Origin: Manihot esculenta
Taxonomy: Eukaryota > Streptophyta > Magnoliopsida > Malpighiales > Euphorbiaceae
Direction of reading: 5' to 3'
Assembly: GCF_001659605.2 (NCBI RefSeq)
Contig: NC_035170.2
Location: 22,273,190 to 22,337,189, forward strand
DNA length: 64,000 bases
How positions within the stretch are numbered: position 1 is the first letter of the stretch; each line of letters starts with the position of its first letter. Positions 1 through 13,169 of this stretch are shown piece after piece. Position numbers and translations under genes: made by a program. The notes under the pieces were generated by a model, which saw only the letters and a program-made list of their open reading frames with translations, searched no databases and had not been told where the DNA came from.

Positions 1-1847
1 GATGATCCTGGTGCAACATGCCTGTTTGGCTGAGCATTTGGCAATGCAATGACCTGGGATGGTGGTGGACCCGGGCTTGGTTGTCCAGGTCTTGCTGGTA
101 ACTGTTGCACTGGTTGAGGAAATTGGGGCTGTGGAGGTTGAGTAGGCAATCCAGCATTCATCACAGGGACACTTCGGCCAACTGTCTGGAAATGTGGAGC
201 AGCCATAGGAATGAACTGCTGTGATTGTTGTCCTGGAACAACAGGTCGGAACTGCAGAAATAATTTATTGAAAAGGGTTTCTCTAGATCTAACTTAAGCA
301 ATTGGAATATAAGTTATAAAAATGGTTATCAATAAGAAGCATTACTTGAACAGGCATGGGGGGAACAAAATTCCGTGGAGGATCCATGGAGCCAACCGGA
401 GGAGGCTGAAGAGGCTTTTTCATCAAGAAAAGAAAAAAGGAGTAGACAATTATCAAGAGATAAAAGCAATTACTGGTAATAAGCAATTTAAAAACAAGTA
501 AACAACACACATCTTTTTGTCATCTAATGCTCATAAGAATAAGATTCAAGGCAAATTTGCAGTTACTACGATGTCTAACACATTTGCAAACCAATAAATA
601 ATGTTGAAAATAAGGTTACACTTGCATAATGAAGGACATTAGCTAATATATAACAATGAAAATAATAAGGTCAAACTTATCAACCATGCAAGATGTTTTC
701 AACTTTTTTCTTACGGATGAATACAAATGCAATGAAGAATGCATGAGAACTTACTGGTTATGTTTCATTGAATGACAACTCAACAGTTCTGTTGCTGAAG
801 AGTAAGGTGGGATGTGAATTGCTTTAACTCACAATACATTTACATTGACATATCAACTTCCAGTGTCAGGAAACTGTGTCCCTCTAAGAAAAGCTCACAC
901 AATGCACCATTACTCAAATATTCCCCAAAGCTTTTACAGTTATTTCTATGAAGAACAAACTAAAGCTCCTTGTATGATAGCATACATAAAGGTAACAACT
1001 AACAAGTATGTGGATCATCAACCATTGGACAACAATCAGGTGTCCCTTAGCACAGGCATTAGCCACTGGATAATTCATCTTTATATGACAGCATAGGTAA
1101 AGAATTCCTCTTCTTGTTTGAATATTACATTGAAAAGAAAGAAAGGAAAAGGGAGGAGAAAGAAGATATGAACATAGTCATATTATAGTGAAGAAAGATA
1201 AATAAATAATGGAAAATCATTCTAGACTTCTCTATATATCTAACCCTCAACCAAGTAAATCAAACGCAAAGGAATTATACAGTCGTCCCCTTCAAGATTA
1301 AGATTTTACTTTGGTGAGATCTTACAGTCCTAGCTGTTGCACCCAAGTATGCTCCAAAATACCTAACTTGACCATTATTTTTATCACAATTGTCAACTTT
1401 AATTTTGCATTATTGGTAAAAAAAAATTATAAATACTCACTTACCTTTAGTACTGATTGAGATTCAATGAAAAGTGAAAGGTAAAAACTAATATATAAAT
1501 AATTGAAGCAAAGATGTGAAACATGAGTTTCTTGCTATAGTAGCATCCATTGAGAAGGAAATTTCTGGTGCATAATTTAAAGTTTGAAAATGATAAATAA
1601 ATAAATACACTAGCCATGAAATAAATAATAGATATAAAATGAAAGAGAGGTACACTAAAAATTTTCAGCTGAATTGCCAATCAAAAAAATTATATTGCTT
1701 CTGAATCACTCATCAACCTACACTAACTGAGAGCTCTGGAGGGCAATGAAAAGCCAGCAGTTATTTTAAGCAATGTACGAATGCAATAATTTTACTTATT
1801 TAATGGAATCTTACCTGTATACTGGAATATGGAGGGTTGTTAGCCAT
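1..1847 (-). CDS. PRP40A: PRP40A-like pre-mRNA-processing protein, N-terminal exons (partial)
   Basis: This is the start of a U1-snRNP-associated splicing factor of the PRP40 family, a nuclear protein that binds the RNA polymerase II C-terminal domain through WW domains. Three coding exons are visible on the minus strand: 1847-1815 (11 codons, beginning MANNPPYSSIQ), 414-346 (23 codons, proline-rich) and 251 to beyond position 1. All junctions are in phase 0 with GT-AG borders. The third exon encodes a Pro/Gln-rich stretch (FRPVVPGQQSQQF onward) typical of the segment before the WW domains in plant PRP40A. The WW and FF domains lie outside the window. The start was chosen because the MANNP opening and the small exon pattern match plant PRP40A proteins known to me. 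A 5'-UTR exon probably lies about 2 kb upstream. The assignment to PRP40A rather than PRP40B rests on the N-terminal sequence only. Confidence 0.82.
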
Positions 1848-3783
1848 TTAGCAGTATAGCATGCTCAGAAGACCAACTAAATAACAACAAAAATCAAGAC
1901 CATGTTAGTATCTATTATCCTTGAAGGTAAACAAATCCTCTAACATTAATAGAAGCAGAACCATTCTACACACTGATGTATATAACTAAATTAGATAAAA
2001 CACCACTATAATTCAGCAGTTATAGTGAAAGGTGCAAGTATAACAGCAGAAAATAAAAGGCAAGTATCAAGTATGCATTCTCAAACATACCAAGGAAGCT
2101 ATCTAGACTTATCCTTGAAAAATAGATACGAGGAATTACACATTGTTTTTTTTTCCGTTTACAAAAGGAATATTGCTTGAACATATGTTGACATCAGGGA
2201 AAAAAGATTTAACATTTTGGAAGCCTACAATACCATGAAAGTGAAGGAAAACAAAAAAATTTTAGCAATTAAAAGTTGAGTTCCTCAAATATCAAAGTCG
2301 TTGAGCAAGAAGAACTGCATCTAGAAATGCATTTTTGGCTTGCCAACCAGAGTGGATATTCTTTTAAATTCTAAATGTTATATAAGACCAAATTTAGTTT
2401 TGTTTTTTCTCCTTGCCCTCCATTTTCACTTTTGCTGAGACATGAAAGTCAAATTTTCATTGATAATTGGAAACCATGGCGGTTTACCTATAGATATCCA
2501 CTCAGGACAATCCACCTAAGATGAGGGAGAGCAACTGTCTATGATCTCATGGGATAGCTAGATGATTTTGCTCAGATGGCTTGAATTTGAACTACATTAG
2601 GAAGGTACCTACAGTGTTTGAAAAGAAGCATTAGCCCTAAACACATCCTCTGAAAAACATCCCTTTCACCAAAATTTATTTGCAAACTTGCAGAACTTAC
2701 GGAACATCATTCACAACAGATGCTTCAGCTTAGTATCACAAGTTCATAGCCCATCAAATTCAATAATTAAAAAATTTTCCAGATAAAACTGTACATGCAA
2801 AAATGATATTAACAAACTAGAAGTTCCCATACCCACATTAAAAGAGACAATTAAAAATAAGAAATAAAAATGAAAAAAGAAACATCCAATTTGGGTACTC
2901 CATAAAGTTTCCAAATAGATTCACATATGTTCTGAATGCCTAAAAATATGGAGTCAACCGGGAAATAACCACAAACAAAAAGGCATGCAACAGGCAACAG
3001 CATTCATAAACAACAACCAAACAGTCAATTAGCTAATAGATTCAACCTCAAATAAATTAAATTAAGCCACTACTTGTCAGAACAAGAAAAATGGACCTAA
3101 ATTCAACGAGCTCCTTTCAATTCCTAAGGATTGAAAATGCACAAAAATGGAAGATAAATTCCACCTATCAAGTGAGCAAATAATACAAAAGAGCACACAA
3201 GAAATCCATTAGCATGCATCAAATAGCACTGCCATCAGCACATTATTTTGAAAATATCAATATTCACAACTTTTACCTAAACAAAACCCGTTTTAGAGAC
3301 AACAAAGAGACTCGATGATGCACAACTCCCTTCCTTTTTTTCCTCCAAGCAAAAAATTGACTGGCTATTGATGACCTACAACAATGTCTTCACCTAACTA
3401 CCTCGATTAAATTCACCTTAAGTTTTGCAGCCTGGGAACAAGAATCTCATCTAAACAAATAGAAATTTGACAAAACCCGTAAAAAAAAGGGAGCGGTGTG
3501 GGGGATTTAAAAATTAAAAAAAAAAAAAACTCACTGTAGTCACAAAATCACAGTTACACGAACTGGGTATGCCTTAAATTCTCTGGAAACACAGTCCCTT
3601 GAAGAGTTCCAAGTATACGCTTCAACCCACATAAAGTTTAATATTCTTAACCTAAAAACCCCACATGCAAAACCCACAAAGTTTAAGATTCCAAGACCTA
3701 TGGAAGAGTTTCATTCTCCTAATTGCATAATTTTTCTCGAGAATTAAGAGAAAACAAAAATTAGCTCGAGAGTGAAAGCATAC

Positions 3784-4020
3784 CACCAAAGAAGACAGTA
3801 ATTTTTCTTTGGTTAAAATCCCAGAATGGGGATTTTGTGCAACTGCAGCAAAAAGGAAAGCTATTGATATTGACGCGTTAATTCAAAATGGCTGGTCTCT
3901 CTCTATAAGGGCGTGTACAGAGAGAAGGAGAGAAAAGGGGTCACTGGTTTTTGATTTTGGTTATTGTTGGGGAAAAAAGCACGAATTTTGGGTCTGGCGT
4001 TCTTCACTCGCGGCTGAAGA
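3784..4020 (-). other. Probable 5'-UTR exon of the PRP40A-like gene
   Basis: A splice donor (GGTG then gtatgc, minus strand) ends at 3784. A TATA-like cttataaaa lies at 4047-4055, so transcription would start near 4020. The acceptor just upstream of the first coding exon (about 1850-1880) would then remove a leader intron of about 1.9 kb. Long 5'-UTR introns are common in plant housekeeping genes. This is inferred from signals; no cDNA evidence is available. Confidence 0.5.
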
Positions 4021-4046
4021 TGAAAACCGCAGGTTTGTCTAATGGG

Positions 4047-4055
4047 TTTTATAAG
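4047..4055 (-). promoter_or_regulatory. TATA-like box of the PRP40A-like gene
   Basis: The minus-strand sequence cttataaaa lies about 30 bases upstream of the inferred first exon. There is no competing coding feature here. Confidence 0.4.
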
Positions 4056-4059
4056 ATAC

Positions 4060-6150
4060 ACTACAATTCATTATTATACCCTGCCATACTATTTTGCATT
4101 AGGGCTATTAACAAGAAAAGTCCATGACTTTTGCTTTTAATTACCATTATAATTTAAACTTTTAATTTTTAAATTTATTATAATTATAATTAATTTTTAT
4201 AATTATTTATCAAATCAAATAAAAAAATTTTAAAATTTAAATTTAGTAATCACAACTTTTAATATTATATTAAATTTTTAAATTTTATAATTTTAAATTA
4301 GTGTAAATATTATATTATGTATTATTTATTTTTTTTTAAATATTTAATTAAATAAATATAATTAATTTTTAATCTCTAATTCTTACCATCTAATTAACCA
4401 TATATCTTAAAATATATTTAACTTTTATTATTCTAATTCCTAATTTAAACTTTAAAATCCTTAATCTAAAACTAATTATTCTTAGATATTTATTTAAAAT
4501 AAAAAATTCTTATAATCTAATTAATCATATATCTTAAAAATATTTCATTTTTATTCTCCTAATTCTTAATTTAAACTTTAAAATCACAATTTAAAACTTG
4601 TTAGACTTTGATCAAAATGTGAATTTTATATTTCAAATTATGAATTAGAAGAGTCAGGTGTTTTTAGATTATGTGCATTAATTGAAATTAAAAATTTAGT
4701 TATATACATTACGGGTTTGCAAGCTATTACGTCGGTAATGAACAAAATTGTTTGTGAGTTATTCGAGATTCGAATCGATAAAATTTGATAGGATTCGATT
4801 CAATTTTTAGACGAACCAAACTTGAATTCGATTGTGAAACTCATCACCTAAATAAATAAAATTTGAGCTCATTAATATTCAGCTCGTTAAAGTTTAAAAC
4901 TGATTCATTTCAACTTTGTGAATAAACTCCCGAGTTATCTCATTGAGTAAATTTACGAACTAACTCACGCAGTAAGCTTATGAATAAAACTTATTAAATA
5001 AGCTCATGAGCGGATTCATTAACAAGTTCATAAACAATCTAATTAAATAAATTTATAAATAAATTCATCATACATTAGTTCATATTTAGTATCTAGTGTT
5101 TATTATTTTTATATTAAGAATAAATTTTTTATATATTAAAATTATTTATTATATAATTATAATAGTAACTTGATTTTTTTATAAACTTAAAATTAAATTA
5201 TAAATAATTATATTTTATAAATATATACTTGTATAATAACTATACTATAAATTATCCTTATAAGGATCAATATTAAACTATTAAAATACAAATAATTATA
5301 AATTTATATAAATAATCAAAACTATGTCGTTTGAACTAAAATTATATAATTTAATCAACAAGTTTCAAATAATTATTTGTAATTATGCTATTTAAATACA
5401 AAGTATTATGTATACTACGAATTATTAATTTATTTTAATATTTATATTATTTGTCATGGTTGATTTATGTTTAAATTAAATAAAAATTTTAATTTTGACA
5501 CTAAATACACTAATTAAGGTGTATTAAAAATAATTTATGTAATTTTTAATATATTTATTTTATTTTTTGATGTTATTTATATTAATAGTAATTAATAACT
5601 AATTAAGGTGTATTAAAAATAATTTATAATTATTTATTTGAATCTAAATTTAAATTTAAGTGGAATATTTTAATTTTAAATTCGAATTTAAATTTTATTA
5701 ACGAATTTTTAATTAAAATTTTTTAATTGAGCTCATATTAATCTCGTTATTATAATAAACGAGATTTTTTCATGAATCGAGTTTAATTTTAATATATAAC
5801 TTCTGAGTTGACCCGAGCTCTATGCTAGAGCTTGAGTTTCTAAATTTTTTTAATAAACCAGATTCAGTTTGATTAGGTTACACCTTTTAACTACCGGTGA
5901 CTGTTGGGTTGCCTTGGGTTAATTTTTTATAATATAATTTTTTATTTTATTTGAAGGTGATATAAGAAACTGGTTATTACAATAGTATGAACTTTCTGGA
6001 AATTCAATTTTTTTTAGACAATAAATAAAAAAACATATGAAAATAATTTGAATTTTCAAATTTCTTTATTATTAAAATGATATTTATTTTCTTACTCATC
6101 ATCCAACCAGGGCAGCTATCACCCTTCAATCAAACATCAAATTCTTAGTG
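4060..6150. other. AT-rich intergenic DNA with degenerate repeats
   Basis: No convincing gene was seen. The part from about 4720 to 5890 contains several variants of gagctc and cgagttt motifs in both orientations, typical of an old degenerate non-autonomous transposon, but clean termini and a target-site duplication could not be found. The last 200 bases before 6350 probably hold the EGY3 promoter and leader. Confidence 0.4.
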
Positions 6151-6156
6151 GAGTTC

Positions 6157-6435
6157 ATGAGCCACAGAACTTTTCTAAGGATTTTCCTGGCGGGGTCGTG
6201 TGATTTTTGTCACCATCTTCAGCACCCAGGCCACCTGTTACACTTCTCCAACTTTCTAGACTTTGTAGATGTCTATTCAGAGAATACAGGATCAACCCTT
6301 TTAAGTTGCTTCACCATGGCTTATCGGGATACATTCTTCAACTTCTCTGATGGCTGCCACTGTCTTCACTGCTTCCTATTCTTCTCTATCTCCCTGTTCT
6401 CACAGAAACAACAAGAACCAGAACAACTCATTTAG
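6157..6435 (+). other. Upstream ORF overlapping the EGY3 start codon
   Basis: ATG codons at 6157 and 6316 share one frame that ends at 6435, overlapping the EGY3 start at 6350 in a different frame. If transcription begins upstream of them, ribosomes must scan past them to reach EGY3, which could lower its translation. The predicted peptide resembles nothing I know. It may instead lie partly outside the transcript. Confidence 0.35.
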
Positions 6436-9400
6436 CAGTTTTTCTTTTTCAATATGTTCCAGGAACAAACCAAGAAAATCCCTCAAATTCACAATCAGAA
6501 ATGAGCATGAAAGTGGAGCTAGAAAGAAGCTGTCTGTATCATCTTCTGCAAAGCACTCGTTTGGGCAAAACACCCAGATTTCATTCTCAATTGTGACAAG
6601 AGAAAATTTGTCACAGCCTATTAAATTCTCAGTTAAAGATGAGCAAGAAAGTGAGAAGACTTCATCTTCTGTGGCTGTGGTTACTGAAGAGAATGAGAGT
6701 ATAAAAAGGGCGAGTGAAGCCTCTGGCCACGAAATGGGAACGAGCAAGGAAACTGATTCGGAGGAAGAAAAAGAGAAACAACAAGAAATGGATTGGAAGA
6801 CAGATGAGGAATTCAAGAAGTTTATGGGAAATCCCTCGATTGAGGCAGCAATAAAGCTGGAGAAGAAGAGAGCTGATAGGAAGCTCAAGGAACTTGACAG
6901 GCAAAGTAGTGATAATCCAATTATGGGATTCTTTAATAGCTTAGTTCGTAATAGTTTGGCTAGAGAGAAGGAGCGGCTGGAGATGGCTGAGGAGACTTTT
7001 AAGGCCCTTGATCTCAATAAGGTAATCATATTTCTTCATAAAATTAATAGTCAACCAACACCAATATTTATGGAGATATCTTTGTGATCTTGTTTATCCA
7101 GATTCATCATAATTTTTTTGAATATAGGATTTCATCTGATTTCAATATGATAGTTACAATGGGTTGCCTGGGACTCGGTGCATATTCAGTCTGACTCTGA
7201 TTTTCCCATCTAGCAATACAAAGGAGATTTTGCTGTTGTAGTGAGGGTTGTGAAATCTATTTGCAAATGTATAAAATTTTATCTAATACTCGTTTAATTA
7301 TCCTGAAATGGCAGCTAAAGAGCTGTTTTGGATTTGATACATTCTTTGCAACGGATGTTCGAAGATTTGGTGATGGAGGGATTTTTATTGGAAATTTAAG
7401 AAGACCAATTGATGAGGTCATTCCTAAACTGGAGAAAAAACTGTCTGAAGCAGCAGGGAGGGAGGTCGTTGTATGGTTCATGGAGGAAAAAAATGATGAA
7501 ATTACAAAACAGGTACTATAAAATTAACCATGTTATTTTAAGCATCTTTACTTCTAAATGTACTTGTATGTTCTCCTTACAAGTGCATTGCTAGTAGATT
7601 AGTGGAGCCAACCAAGCTAAATTCTGAAAAGATTGTTATTGTTTCCTTTATTGCTTACAAGTCTTGTTTTCTTAAGGCTTGTGTGGTGCAACCAAAGTCA
7701 GAAATGGATCTCCAGTTTGAGTCAACCAAGCTGAGTACACCCTGGGGTTATCTGAGTGCTGTAGCTTTATGTGTTGCAACTTTTGGGACCATAGCTTTGA
7801 TGAGTGGCTTCTTCCTTAAACCAGATGCAACTATCGACGACTACATAGCTGATGTTATTCCCCTTTTTGGTGGTTTTCTCTCCATTTTAGGAGTTTCTGA
7901 GGTATGCATTCCTCTAATTTCCTTCAATCTCTGTGATACATATTGTAAGTATAGTAAGAGTGCAGTTTTGTTTCAGTAAGAGTATAATTTTTCATTTATT
8001 TAAAGTTTTGTCACGTTCTTGTCTTCTTGAAATGATCAAGTGATGTTATTTTCACGCAAACCAGTTGTACTCAATTGAATGAAATATCTTTCATTTTTTG
8101 CAGATAGCAACAAGAGTTACAGCAGCTCGTTATGGTGTTAAACTCAGCCCATCTTTTCTTGTTCCATCCAATTGGACAGGATGCTTGGGGGTCATGAATA
8201 ACTACGAATCCTTGCTTCCGAACAAAAAAGCTCTTTTTGATATTCCAGTGGCACGCACAGCCAGTGCATATTTGACATCATTAGCGCTGGCAATTGCTGC
8301 TTTTGTAGCTGATGGTAGTTTCAATGGTGGCGATAATGCCTTGTAAGCTTTCCATGTTTCCTTTTGATTTTTTCCCCCTCTTTGAGATTAAGGATTCTTA
8401 CTCGATATGGTAGGGATTTCAAATTGTCAGCTAATCATCCTTTGCAAAATTAAAATGAATAAGAAAATCAACACCTAGTGTCCTATTGAACTTCTGTGCA
8501 GTGATGGTGCATGAACTGTGAAAAATAAACGAGAAACAAGGAATTAATGCCAAAATGGTATTATTTAGGTCCCCTTTGGTTACAAAGAATGGAAATTGCC
8601 CCACATTCATGTTCTTGGTCATTAACACCAGCCTTTGTAGACGTGAGAACCAAATAAGCAACATTTTTTTTCTTCCAATTTTTCCATTCTGGGTTGTTAG
8701 ATCCTCAAGGGATAGGAATGAAGGTTTCAGTCCAATCCTGTTTCTCATTCTTTATCAATAGCCTGGGTCTTGCATTTTAGCAATATTAAGACGTAAATAT
8801 GTTGGTGTTTCAAATTTTGTCACACTGAAGGAAAAAAAAAAGGTTCAAAATGCTGGGAACTTTTTTATGCTATTCTTGATTTTGAAAAGTTGTAACATGT
8901 CCCAATGGTGATAAAACAGTTTATGCCAGGGATTCTATCAATACATTGTTCCATATATTATAGTTAAACCCCTCATTTTTTATTCGATTAGTTTAATGCT
9001 TACGTTTTTTTTATGCTCATGCAGGTATATAAGGCCACAATTCTTCTACAATAATCCCTTACTTTCCTTTGTCCAATATGTTATTGGACCTTATACAGAT
9101 GACCTTGGAAATGTATTGCCTTATGCAGTGGAGGGTGTGGGGGTTCCTGTTGATCCCCTTGCTTTTGCTGGACTTTTAGGTAAGTCCCTTGATCTTTTGG
9201 GTCTCTATTATGGATGCAATTCCCTCTTGCTGGATACGAGATGAGACAATTTATTGAGCAAAGGAATAAATTTGTTCGGCAACTTGTTACTTTCGTTTTT
9301 CACCTTTTGATAAATTAAGTGTCAATACTCAAAATGGTCATGAAGAATGCTAGAGATTTAGGGTAAGTTCAGTCAAGATAGTATTGGTAACAGTTTCCAG

Positions 9401-10630
9401 TTAAAAGGTGCTCCTGTATTTATAGGGGATGTTCAATTTAACCCATTTTCAATTTTTGTTTAAATTAGCCCTAAAGTTTCAATTTAAGCTCAATTTAGCT
9501 CAAAAATCAAGAAGCTCAATTTCTTGATTTTCTTTATTTTTGGGCTAAGTTGAGTTTAAATTGAAACTGCTTGGTCAATTTAAATTTAGACAAAAAATTG
9601 AAATAAGCTAAATTGAACATCCCTAACAAGTATCAAGGTGAATTTGGGCTTTTTTTTTTGGTTGAAAGAATATTAGTGAAGGATACGGATCCTTTTGTAC
9701 ATCAGTTAGCTGCAGCTCTGCAGGCCAGGTGTAAACTGACTTGTATAACGTTTGCTTTTAAATCATCTTGTGAGCTTTTATTCAGGACTATGCTTGAGGT
9801 CATATTACAAACAATAACAAGAAGTAGAAGCTTTATAATCACCTTTGTTGACTGATATGGACTTTGTGAACTATTGTATCTGCTCAAGCTGGCAAATGAA
9901 ACTGAAGAATGATGGATCCATTAGAAAAATATTTTTACAAATTCATTTATTAATCGTCGTTGCTATTATAATTATCATGCTGTGAATATACACATTGCAT
10001 TTGCTTGCTATGAAAATGCAAAATCTAAAATGATTAAAACTCAAACTAGAACAGTTGCATCTTCAAACTTCAGTAATCATATTCTCTGAACTTATATGTT
10101 CTGGCGAATAGTCTACATTGAGCCTCCTGCACCTTTCCATTTTCCGAATTGTTATTTTGATCCTCATGTTTATTGGGGACAGTAGTTTCATTAGCAATCA
10201 TTATCATAACACAACCAAAGCTATAGACACCCATGTTTGAGATCTAGACTCCTGAAAATTTTATGCATCTGCAGGAATGGTGGTGACATCTTTGAATCTG
10301 TTGCCCTGTGGAAGACTTGAAGGCGGTCGCATAGCGCAAGCTATGTTCGGAAGAAGCACAGCTGCTGTGCTTTCTTTTGCAACATCCCTGTTGCTGGGCA
10401 TTGGTGGTCTAAGTGGAAGTGTCCTGTGTCTGGCCTGGGGATTATTCGCAACCTTTTTTCGAGGCGGTGAGGAAGTACCTGCTAAAGATGAGATTACTCC
10501 TTTGGGAAATGAAAGATATGCTTGGGGCATTGTTCTTGGCCTTATCTGTTTCCTCACTCTTTTCCCCAATGGAGGAGGAACATTCTCCAATCCATTCTTA
10601 AGTGACCCATTTTTCAGGGGTGATCTGTAA
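6350..10630 (+). CDS. EGY3: EGY3-like chloroplast S2P-family membrane protein (probable pseudoprotease)
   Basis: The gene encodes a thylakoid/plastid member of the site-2 protease family, ETHYLENE-DEPENDENT GRAVITROPISM-DEFICIENT AND YELLOW-GREEN 3. Six exons join in frame: 6350-7021, 7315-7512, 7677-7901, 8104-8342, 9025-9179 and 10275-10630, giving 614 residues. Residues 1 to about 60 are Ser-rich and basic, like a plastid transit peptide. Residues from about 60 to 200 are charged. A conserved block (LKSCFGFDTFFATDV) begins exon 2, and the C-terminal half has about six hydrophobic segments. The zinc-ligand HExxH motif expected near residue 365 is absent; the sequence there reads GVSEIATRV. 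The second metal motif is NLLPCGRLEGG, with Glu where active family members have Asp. Both are known traits of EGY3, which is regarded as proteolytically inactive and stress-responsive. The start at 6350 gives the MAAT opening; an overlapping upstream ORF lies in another frame. Confidence 0.93.
9425..9623. mobile_element. Stowaway-like MITE in EGY3 intron 5
   Basis: A 199-bp segment has terminal inverted repeats of about 15 bp (GGGATGTTCAATTTA and its complement at 9609-9623) and is flanked by TA on both sides (9423-9424 and 9624-9625). The TA duplication fits Tc1/mariner-derived Stowaway elements. The interior is itself palindromic and has no ORF. It is fully intronic. Confidence 0.65.
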
Positions 10631-11206
10631 GATGCTTCCATGCTTGTGCATGTAATTTTTAAACGTTTCAAGGATAAATGTATATTTCTTTACATCTTTC
10701 AAGTAGGTTGTGAATCACTTCCCTGTCTTGAGTCTTTTAGTGGTATTTTGAAGTCATTTTCCTTCACACAAGTGCTTGGGATTGAGTTCTGGGTATGAAT
10801 TGAGGTGGTGTTTGGTTTAACCATTGAATGAAGCGGATATTGACGGACATTCAAACGGTTAAACCAATGCAATTAGTAAATGTTTGAAAAACTAGCTAAT
10901 AGCTTATAGATAACTGATGTGTATCAGTTATATTTTGGATAAACTTTAATCCATTTACTATTAGTGGCTAACTATTTTGCATTTATTTTTCACTTAGATT
11001 ATATTATCCTTTTAAAATTTATTACTTATAACCTTTTAACATAATAAAACAATTAAATATAATATAAATTATAATTAAGATAATTATAATATTATTTTTT
11101 ATAATAAAAAATTATGTATAAACATATGAAAAATAATTGTAAAAATAATTTTTAATTATTATGTATGTGGTTTAAAAATTTTACTTTTTTTTATTTATTT
11201 AATTAA
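10631..11206. other. EGY3 3'-UTR and AT-rich spacer
   Basis: The first 150 bases probably form the 3'-UTR. The rest is AT-rich and begins with gtgtttggtttaacc near 10808, which resembles the terminus of a plant MITE, but the matching right end was not identified. No gene was seen. Confidence 0.4.
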
Positions 11207-12068
11207 TGTTGATGAGATATGAGATCCGGCGGGTCATCTAGATGAAGATACTTATGCAGAGATCCGATTCGCTTGGTTAATCATCGATCTGTGATGGGTC
11301 TGTTGGATCTCTCTACGCTTGGCTTTGAGGAATGGGATCTGTAAAATGAACAAGGCAGTTAGGAATTTACCAGGAAAGTTTTCAATAGAGACCCTCTGAC
11401 GCTCAAATCAGATGCTCAAATCAGACATGGAAACTTAGTGGAGTTAAGAAAAGTAAAACAGAGAAGAGAAGAGAATGGTAATTCCGAGTTCTCTCAGTGT
11501 GATCGTCAGAAAGAGAGAGAGATAGAGTCCCCTCCTCTAGAAAGAGAGATTCCTTTTTAGGGCTAATTCGTTGTATAAATATTTCTGAATAAAGTTGATG
11601 CCTCTGGTGCCATGTGGTAGGAATGCTTTTGTGTAGGTATGTCAGACGATACATTAATGATGGGCTACATGACAATAAATGCGGGGTTGGCCGGTTCGTA
11701 TCCTCTGCACGCGCACTTATGATCCTTGTGCTGTACTAAGGAGACGACCAACTAGTAAAAGGTCGGTATCCTTGCCTTGGCGTCATCAGGTCGTGCTGGG
11801 TCCATCCGACCTACATAGGAGTAAGCTCCTTCCGTCACTAAGGTCAGCCACATCGATTTTCAAAGCCTCGTTTAATACGGGCTTTTAAAGAGGCAGACCC
11901 GCCCTTTCCGGTCTTTGAAGAGGTCGGTCTGAATTTTAGTAAACTCAGTGATGTTGCTGGTCTGATTCTTTGTACTCAATAGGTCTTCTTACTGTCCAGT
12001 TCAACCAGACTTGATGATTCACGTTTACACGTGTCACGATTTTGGGGGATCCTATTTTTTTATACATT
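11207..12068. repeat. Left LTR of the LARD-like element
   Basis: This copy aligns along its length with 15695-16555. It contains a TATA-like tgtataaatattt near 11572, which is also present in the other LTR. No coding potential was seen; short reading frames inside it differ between the two LTRs. Confidence 0.72.
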
Positions 12069-12529
12069 ATACAATTGCTCTTTTGCTTCTCCGATGGTTA
12101 TTTATGACCGTCGGGAAAGGGAACCCGCCCTTCTAATTCGGCGCCACCTGTTCACTTGGCTGGCACTTAAGAATTATAATTAGTTGAATTAATCGACTCA
12201 TCATAGGTCGAAATATAGGAGTGAATCTCATCCCTGCTTATGGAGGTCTTTTTATTCGAAGTGTTACCTTGACGATCTTCCTTTTGGGAGATCTAACCTT
12301 TGCTAGTCTTCCATGGACGATCTGATGTCGGTGGTTCTCATTTTGAAAGGTTGGTCTTTGGTGGTCTAGCCTTTCGACCTAACCTCAGTGGTCTGCCTTC
12401 TTGGATCTCTTTCATGGAAGGTCGTATCTTGATTATCTGGTGAATTCTTGCTTCATCTAAGAAAGTTTAAGAGTAATTTATTTATAAATATGTGGTAGGC
12501 TTGTTTTTCCCTTGCTTTTGTTGTAGAAA

Positions 12530-13160
12530 TTTTAATTTCTTGTGATGCACGTCTTTTCTGAGTGCTTTTTGCTTGTGGTCTTCTAGGCTCCTAGTGGTCT
12601 TCTAGGCACTTTAGCGCTAATTTTTCTCTCAAGTTTTTTGCTCTTTGCATTCTTTATCTGAGCCCTTTTGCTCTTTCAGGCTCTTAGCCCTTACTCCTTT
12701 CTCTGAGCATTTCGCTCTTTTGCGTTTTATGAGTACTAAGCCTTGAGCATGCTTCCGGATTTTTCTGCCCTTAATCCATTTGTGAGTATTTTTACTTTTT
12801 TGCATATTTCGTGCTCCTAGCCTTGATTTTTCTATTCGAGCTCTTCTTGCTTTTGTCACATTTCGGACTCTTCTAGCCCTAGTCCATAGTCCGAGCACTT
12901 TTGCTCCATATTTTCTTGTGGCTTTTAGCATGAGTCTTCGTCTGAACTGTTTAGTTTTTTGTTCTTTCGGGCTCTTTAGCCCTGACTCGTTATCCGAGCG
13001 CTTTTGTTTTGTTATCTTCTGGGCTCTCTGCCCTTAAGCACTTTCTGGGCCATTTGCCCTCAAGTATCTCCTGAGTATTTTGGCTATTTGTCGAGCTCTT
13101 TAGCCTTGATTATTATCCGAACTTTTTGACTCTTTGCATTCTCCGGGCTATCTGCCCTTA
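12530..13160. repeat. Degenerate short-period repeats in the LARD interior
   Basis: Variants of 'ccgagcacttttgctcttt' followed by 'gggctctttagccctta' recur about every 50-80 bases and continue at 14340-14470 after the nested insertion. The units are too diverged to count exactly. A reading frame on the minus strand here is a by-product of the repeat. Confidence 0.55.
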
Positions 13161-13169
13161 AATACTTTT

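Noticed and set aside
3809..4042. Plus-strand reading frame of 77 codons
   Set aside because: It overlaps the inferred 5'-UTR exon of the minus-strand PRP40A-like gene and has no similarity to a known protein.
5993..6006. Possible heat-shock element (tttctggaaattc) upstream of EGY3
   Set aside because: The third unit is imperfect and it lies in AT-rich DNA, where chance matches are likely.
12629..12931. Basic 100-codon minus-strand frame
   Set aside because: It lies in degenerate repeats of the LARD interior and its sequence is a repeat by-product.
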